DNA of 64,000 nucleotides from Hydrangea macrophylla. Taxonomy: Eukaryota > Streptophyta > Magnoliopsida > Cornales > Hydrangeaceae. Every line of letters begins with the position of its first letter. Position 1 is the stretch's first letter. Location: assembly GCA_033977485.1 (NCBI GenBank), contig CM066988.1, positions 71,167,169-71,231,168 on the forward strand, given 5' to 3'. Positions 57,489-64,000 of this stretch are shown in pieces. Made by a program: the position numbers and the translations under genes. The notes under the pieces are model-generated. The model had not been told where the DNA came from and made no database searches. It worked only from the letters and a program-made list of their open reading frames with translations.

Positions 57489-60400
57489 TTACCGGGTTCG
57501 AATACCTTGGTACTCTGGGAGTTATTTGGGTTCGTGTGTGACCGTTGCACCTCTTTTGATTTCAATCATTTGTAGTTAAATGATTTGTTCCGTTTCATTT
57601 AAATGATGAGTTGATTATGATAGCATGTTTACTTGCCTATGTAACTATGTGTTAACATGCTTAAGTGCTTATGTGTTTATGTGATCACATGCCTTTTATA
57701 TCTTGACTGTGTGATTTATGGACATGAGATGGTTTTACTTTTCGATTCACCTTAATGTTATACTCATTAAAACATACTTTTGTATTACATCTTGGTGTAA
57801 CTATCTGTTGATGTTTAACCACTGACCGTGCAAGGTTAAAAGGTATATACATGAGGGTTTCCTTGTTTGGATTATTCGCTCGACGTACTGCGCCTTGTAA
57901 AGTTGGTAGTTAGATATTGAACAGTGCCCTACATTGAGTTGTATGCTTAAAAATCTAAATTATATTCATTGGACTTATATTACTCGTTGCTTGTATTTTA
58001 GTTGTTGAGGAAACATGTTAAATGTTGCATGGATATATGATGAAATTGTCATCAATTTTATTTCAATTGGAAGTTATTGAGCCAACATGTTTAAAGATTT
58101 TCATGCCCATGAAATTTTCCTTGTTGATTTCGAGTTGAAAGCTTTTCAGGAGAACATGTCTAAATGGTACATGTTTACGGAATAGTATGTTTATATGCTT
58201 TCGTGCATATGTTTTATATGTTTACGCTATTGTAACACAATGTATTGGTTAGCACATTACGCGATAGATTTTATATGTTATAAATGAAAAGGATGAAAAG
58301 TATGCTTACTTGCCTTCGGAATTATGTGATAACATGGTAATGTACATATGTGCTTACGTGACTACTTGTTTCTATATCAAGGAATTGTTAAGCATGACAA
58401 CGATAGCATATTGAGATAAAATTTCATGTTTTACGTGTTTTAGAGTAGCTCATACGCGTACTCATAGATACTTTGATCGGCGTGTCATAATAAGATTTCT
58501 TGGGTAGAAAATTTGGAAGACAAGTTTTAAACTTATGAAAACCAACATATTAATATATTGCGCATATTTTAAAACTTATATGTATATGTATTTTTGAAGT
58601 ACTTAAAAAGATGTTTTCTAACCGACGAATAACTTATTAGTTCTAATAGTGCGGAGTTACGTATTATTAGACAGCTTATATAGGTTGTGTCTTTGGACTC
58701 GGGTATTCCTACGTTTGCGTATACATTCTTCGAGTGGCATGGGTTTTATTTTGCACGTGATGTAGAGCCTCTCTAAAGGCTATGTTGATCTATGTGAGAG
58801 CATTCTATCTTGATAGCCCTCGATTGTGACCGGTAGTCCATGCATATTTCATGTGGCTACGAATACCTGTTGTTTATCGGTGGAATAGTTCTTCCTTCTT
58901 ATACGATTGTCGTACTCTTTGTCCTGTGAGAACTTCATCGTTCGGATGTCAGTTTGACGTTGTAATTACTCTTCTGAGTAGATTACGAGTTTTCTATCAT
59001 ATGGCTGGTTGATTGACCCAAATTTCTAATGATTGCTTAAATCTTCACATTCAAATTGTCGCTTCACTATGTGATCATTGCATATGATTAAATCCTATCG
59101 TATGAATCATTGTGAGGATTCTAGCCTTTGTGGGGAATAGATTGGTGTTGTTCCAAGTCTATTAGTTCCTTTATTCGGTGATTTTCACATTTGAGTGACT
59201 TCCGCTACTCTGAGGATCGTCTCTTCTTTTGAGACTGCATATCCTGTTAGTACGTTGGTGAAATCTTTTCTATGAGTGTTTATCGATCATTACCGATTTT
59301 TGTTATGATTTTCATTGAAGATTTGTTGTTAACATAGTGTGGTTAACGCTTTGACATTGGGCCTTAAAATACAAATTTTTCTAGTGTTTCTTTCCTTCTC
59401 AGTACGTATGGATTCTTGTTTTCATAATACTTCTTAGAAGTGCGTTTAATTCTTGACTCTTACGATCTTTGAGCTCTTGATAGAGCGTTGTGGTTCCATG
59501 GTTCCAAATCTTTTCTTGAAAGCACATTTGTGCCTTGTTGATTCGATTCTCGTGATTGAGGGTTGTTGATTTCAAACTAGTTCACCCTTAAGTTTTGAAC
59601 TTGGGTATGTCGCACTGTAGTGCTGTGATCACCTTTTTCTTTAGACTCGTTGATTTTTGAATCAATTTCTCCGGCGGTTTTGCCTTGTTAAATTCTTGGA
59701 ATTTATTTCGTTGAATTCGGACTTGAGTTATTAAAACACTCGGATCTCTACCTACTTCTTGGGGAATAGATGTTGTTAGCTGATTTATTTGTTGCGATTC
59801 TTGATTTGTTACCTTCGTGAATTCAAGATCATACTACTTTTTTTTTTATGGAGTATGATCTCTTACGTGTTGTGGATCTCTGTTACTGGCAGCCTTAATT
59901 TATTGTTCTCTAAGGCTTAAAATTGATTGCGTTTTATAGTACGCCTTGGGGGCTTGTGGTTATTTTGCAATCGCATGATCTTCTGTGTTTTGAATACTAT
60001 GGTAGTTCGCATAGTACTCTATTGTTGGATTGTGTCAGAGTTTCGTGTAAATATGTATAAGATGTATCCTTTTGCTGTGGTTGTAAGGATTGCTTTCCTT
60101 ATCGATTGATACTTTCTTTTCTTTGGTGTCGGTGGTCTTGACCATGGACCTGTTTAGACCTTATAGTCACTTGTGAGTTCTCTGTTTCTGTTTCGTGTTG
60201 AACTCGAGTGTACCTTGTCCTTGTTGAGGAATGGTGATGGTATTTCATGACTTGAATTATCCATTAGATTATATTTTGTTTCATCATTCGATTCAGTTGA
60301 TTTGTCTCTCACTCTGTTTTTTTTTTAATGAGAGTATCTGTTTCACGCCATCCACCTTATTTCTGTATTGGTATTAGGAGTATGCCTAAGGCATGCTCTC

Positions 60401-62312
60401 TTGTTAGTAATCTCGATTACTTTGTGTTTAGAAGTGGATCTTGTGAGATTCTATGCTGGTGAATTTAGACCTCTTGGGTTGATTATGTTTGGGTTACGGG
60501 CTTTCAATAGCTGGACGGACCCCTAGTGTTTACTTTTATATCATCTTGATATATTGCTGTTGATGTCATTGTTAACAAGTTTGATTCATGCACTTGGTGC
60601 ATACCTTGTTTATTGTGATCAGTGACTCCTTTGTCCTTACCCTATCGTGAAATTATTGTATTTGAGCTTTGTTCGAGATCGTTGCGATCTTCCAATTTCA
60701 TCCTTGCTTCTAGCAGAGGAGGATTCTTGGTGATCGTTTGTTTTGAGATCACTTTTGGTTAGTGTGGCTACTTCTGTTAAGTTGCCTTCATTTTGTTGAG
60801 GACCTTCGACTGTATTTCTTTGAACACTTTCATGGTTGTTGTCCACTTGGGACGTGAGTTTGTGATAACTCTTGTTTTGGGCTTGGTATACTTCTATATT
60901 TTCGTATGACACTTCAGAGTTACCCGGTTTAGGAACTTTCAGTTCATTTTGATGTGTATCAAACTTTCAATAGTTGAGAGTTTGGGAACTTGATATCGTT
61001 ATGACCATATCGGTCAAGGCATGTATTCTATGATATACTCTTGGTTGTCGCAGAATGTTGGCGAGTCTGTTGGTTTATGTCTGTTCGTTCACCTGTTTGA
61101 TTTATTGTTGTCTTGTTGATGGCATCATTGTGTCTTCTTAGACACTTTTCCTTGTGAGACCCTCTGTCTTTGGCAGTGACATATCTTTTGCCGTATTGTT
61201 TTGAGATGGGATCTATCAATAGATCCATCTATTAGTGAAATCGTTATAATTTACTATAACAACGTTTATGTTTTGGGATATGATAATCATTTCTTCTATT
61301 GACATCAAGTTGCCATTGTTGTAAACTTTTGTGTCTATATTGATCATTGTCTTCTTATGAGGAGCAATGTACTACGAGTAAGTCTTTGTGACTCGTACCT
61401 CTTATGTGGTTAAGACATAGCTTTGAGTCGTTACGGTCTTTAGTACCGAGTATATCATTTGCTATGTGAAGTTTTCCTTGGCTTCATTCTTGAGCGTTTG
61501 GATCATTCATTGGGAGTTGACCCAGTTATTTGGTTCATTGTGGAACTCGTGTCTTGAAACATCATACTTTTGTTTCGTATGACAATTCTTTGATAGTATA
61601 TCATTGTTCTACTTTGAGAATCTTGTGTTTTATTGTAATTCGATCTGTGTGTGATATTCACGCTTGTGTAATATCTTCATTCGATTATTTTATATATCGA
61701 TTAAGTTTTTTTCCATTTATTCCTTGGGTCTTGCGAGTGTTTTCACCATAAGTGATGGTTGTAGAATGTTATTTCCATTCTACGGGTTACCCTCTGTTCT
61801 TTAGATTGGGGTTTCCGGCTTGATGAGTAGATCATATCTTTTGTTGGTATACATATCCTTTGTATACTTGTTGCTTATTCGTTTTTGAGACAAATTTTTG
61901 GGTATACAACACCCCGTTGTGTTCTTGTGATCACGTGTTCCTTTTGAAGGGATCACGTTTGTTTTGATTCGATGAATTTGAGATGTGCTTTGTTTTCATT
62001 CAAGTACGTTTTGGTTGATCTAATGGTTTGGAGATTCATGTCCATTATTATTGTTGATCCTTGGAGTTGACTCCGTCCTTTAAATGTAGAACCTCGTATG
62101 TCCCTTGCGTTTGTTCCTAATCACCTTTGGTGTGCTTACTGACTGTTTTATTGAGCTTTCCTTTCCTTTCTGGAATCGATGTGTGAGATGTTTCGTTTTC
62201 TCACGTTGTGCTAGTGTTCACGTTGTTTGTGACACTACGGCATTGTGGTGTGGTCGTGGATCATTCTTTGATTGAGTACATTTCGTTCTTGTTCGAATTC
62301 CGGGACGGAATT
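57489..62312 (+). other. Gene-less interior of element D
   Basis: About 4.8 kb, T-rich on the plus strand, with stops in all frames every few dozen codons. No gag, protease, RT or integrase motif is recognisable on either strand. The last part before the polypurine tract (GAATTCCGGGACGGAATTC) resembles the 3' end of chromovirus pol, suggesting a retained terminal piece. Confidence 0.7.
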
Positions 62313-62329
62313 CTTTTAAGGGGGGTAGA
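62313..62329 (+). promoter_or_regulatory. Polypurine tract of element D
   Basis: CTTTTAAGGGGGGTAGA directly before the 3' LTR. The form is typical of Tekay/Del-type chromoviruses. Confidence 0.8.
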
Positions 62330-62330
62330 T

Positions 62331-64000
62331 TGTAGAAACCCAGAATTTTAAAAAGGGTACTTTGGTAATTTTGGACCAATGTGGGTCTTGGTTTGGGACA
62401 GTGTATTTTATTTTGGTACATGTGTGTATATGCATGCTACATATTTGTGTGTGGGTGTGTGTGTGTGGGAGACAAGGACGAGACCCACAAGTCACCTCCC
62501 AACCACTCTCAACCACTCCCAACCACTCCCAACCACTAAAGCTTCCCTAGGAAGCTTCCCCCCTCTCTTTCTCCCTATATAACCCACCTATATCTCTCTC
62601 TCTCTCATTCATTTTCTTTTTCTTTTTCTCTCATCTATCTCTCTCTAGTTTTTGGGAGATAAAACTCCATGGAAACCTAGACCTTCAAGCTCATTTTGAA
62701 GACATTTCAAGCATATTTGCGTCAAGACCATTAGAGATCTATTTGTTCCCCTTGCAAAGAGCTTCCTTTGGGTACTCTCCTTTTCCATTTTGGCTTCCTA
62801 TTTATTGAGTTTCTTGCTCTAGAACTTAAGAGGTAGTTTGTGTTGTTTTGTTTCACCATGGTTATGATTCCTAAATGTGATTTTATTTAACTAGGTGTTG
62901 ATAGCTTATGGGATTTACTCATGTACATAATTTCTTCTTTGGATCTTTTTTGGTGAGAGTATTTGCTCAAATACTCAAGAGGTAGATTTCATTGTTTAAG
63001 TGCACTATTATTTCTAACTTCATGGTTTGCCATGTGTAAGTTAGTGTTAATAGATATTAATCTTGTTTTGGAAATCTTCCTATGTGATTAATTGAATGAT
63101 TACTTGCCCTTATGTGCTTACTTGAATCCATGTCTAAACCGAAATGCTATTTGCGTTTCTATGGTTTCAAATACTAATTGATGTTAGAAATCCCTTATTT
63201 TGCCTAATGTGATGATTACATTTTATATGAACTACCATGTTTACTTCTTGTCTTTGTATTCTTAGAAATGACATTGTTAAAGCATAACCGCATCTAGTAG
63301 CATATCATAGTCGCCAAGTCGGCAAAGCATTCATGGCATTGGCTTGGGGAATATGAAATTGTTAAAATTCCCACGATTGGGGAATGTCTTTGGAATCCCC
63401 GTTTGGGGTTGTAATTTGATGAAATTCCGGAAGCGGGTGTGAAGTGAGGAAGGTTGTTTGTGATCCTTAAAACATTCGAAAACGCAAGATCATATTCGGC
63501 TAGCTACCGGAGATCTTGTATGCTACACTCACGTTTGAGTGGCTCGCTATCCGGTGTGAGAGTGTGTGATTGGGATATTGAGTTGGGAATGTCTCACGGT
63601 TTGGCCATCCGGCTAGTTGCATCGCCACGGCGGCAAAGCATTGCACCGCATGTCATAGCATGATTTTAGAAGTAGTAGTACATTTCTACAATGTTTTCTA
63701 CTGAGCCGTCGTGCTTAATGAATCTATAAAACCCCATTTTTCAGGAAATGTTGATTAGGGCAAGGCCCAAGAGTTATCCGACGCATGGCATCTCGTTTTG
63801 TAAGATTCCTTACGAGGAAGTCTTGTGATATGTTAATGTTCCAATGATATAGTTCATGGTAGGAACATTGTAATTGTTGTTACTGTTATCTCATTTGGAT
63901 ATTTGAATTACAAGATGTTATTTGTAAATTCCTTCTTGTTCTTGAACTTGTTAGTTGGATCTTCTTGGATCCTTGTTAAATTATGTTTTTAACACTTATT
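62331..64000 (+). mobile_element. Element D, 3' LTR (first 1670 bp)
   Basis: Collinear with 55417-57086; runs off the window edge. Confidence 0.9.

Larger units (their letters stand above)
55417..64000 (+). mobile_element. Element D: young non-autonomous LTR element, chromovirus-type signals (3' end outside window)
   Basis: 5' LTR 55417-57473, initiator-Met primer site, 4857-bp interior without genes, polypurine tract, 3' LTR from 62331. The two LTR copies keep a constant offset of 6914 bp over the 1670 bp visible, with one difference found by eye (56431 C versus 63345 A region). Total length would be about 9 kb. It looks like a large non-coding (LARD-type) derivative. Confidence 0.88.

Noticed and set aside
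60637..60912. A 91-codon minus-strand frame in the interior of D
   Set aside because: Polar, low-complexity product without a recognisable motif, isolated among stops; chance is the simpler reading.

Overview
The window is plant nuclear DNA made almost entirely of nested LTR retrotransposons. I see no host gene and nothing that identifies the species. Tat/Ogre-lineage Ty3 elements with 3.2-3.4 kb LTRs, Athila-type and chromovirus-type remnants, a Copia-type LTR and plant-style introns point to a flowering plant with a large, repeat-rich genome.

Layout. 1-2581: minus-strand relic of a Ty3 element (gag, initiator-Met PBS, 271-bp LTR). 2582-3769: AT-rich sequence with nothing I recognise. 3770-4600 continues at 48369-48829: an old Copia-type LTR split by element A. 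4601-48363: element A, a minus-strand Tat-type giant of about 23 kb flanked by the 5-bp duplication AAGTG. Element B, a plus-strand 20.7-kb relative (9813-30489, duplication GCCCT), sits inside A. 48830-55416: minus-strand Athila-like relic, internally deleted, carrying solo LTR C (49659-52981, duplication GTAGC) and cut by element D. 55417-64000: element D, a young element with a 2057-bp LTR, initiator-Met PBS and a 4.86-kb interior with no recognisable genes; its 3' LTR runs off the window.

Elements A and B are the centre of interest. Each encodes one long gag-protease-RT-RNase H-(archaeal-type) RNase H-integrase polyprotein. Between integrase and 3' LTR each carries a cargo of two genes on the opposite strand: a DUF7745-like single-exon gene, and a spliced gene for an aminotransferase-like plant mobile domain (PMD) protein. 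The PMD gene has six coding exons plus a 5'UTR intron in both elements, with exon 1 (42 codons) and exon 5 (15 codons) of equal length. Antisense introns cannot be removed from the element's own genomic RNA, so they survive retrotransposition. GC-rich inverted-repeat arrays found in the LTR promoter regions recur upstream of these antisense genes. A small RNA hairpin (CTACG...CGTAG) occurs seven times across A and B, with one compensatory base-pair change.

Both polyproteins carry one premature stop in the integrase, at different codons, so neither copy looks autonomous as it stands. Just inside its 5' LTR, A carries a 50-nt sequence matching the 3' part of an arginine tRNA, running from the anticodon stem to CCA, where B has only an ordinary 18-nt primer site. 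By eye the LTR pairs differ by 5 substitutions (A), 15 (B) and 1 in 1670 bp (D). The nested element B therefore looks older than its host A, which is a paradox worth checking.
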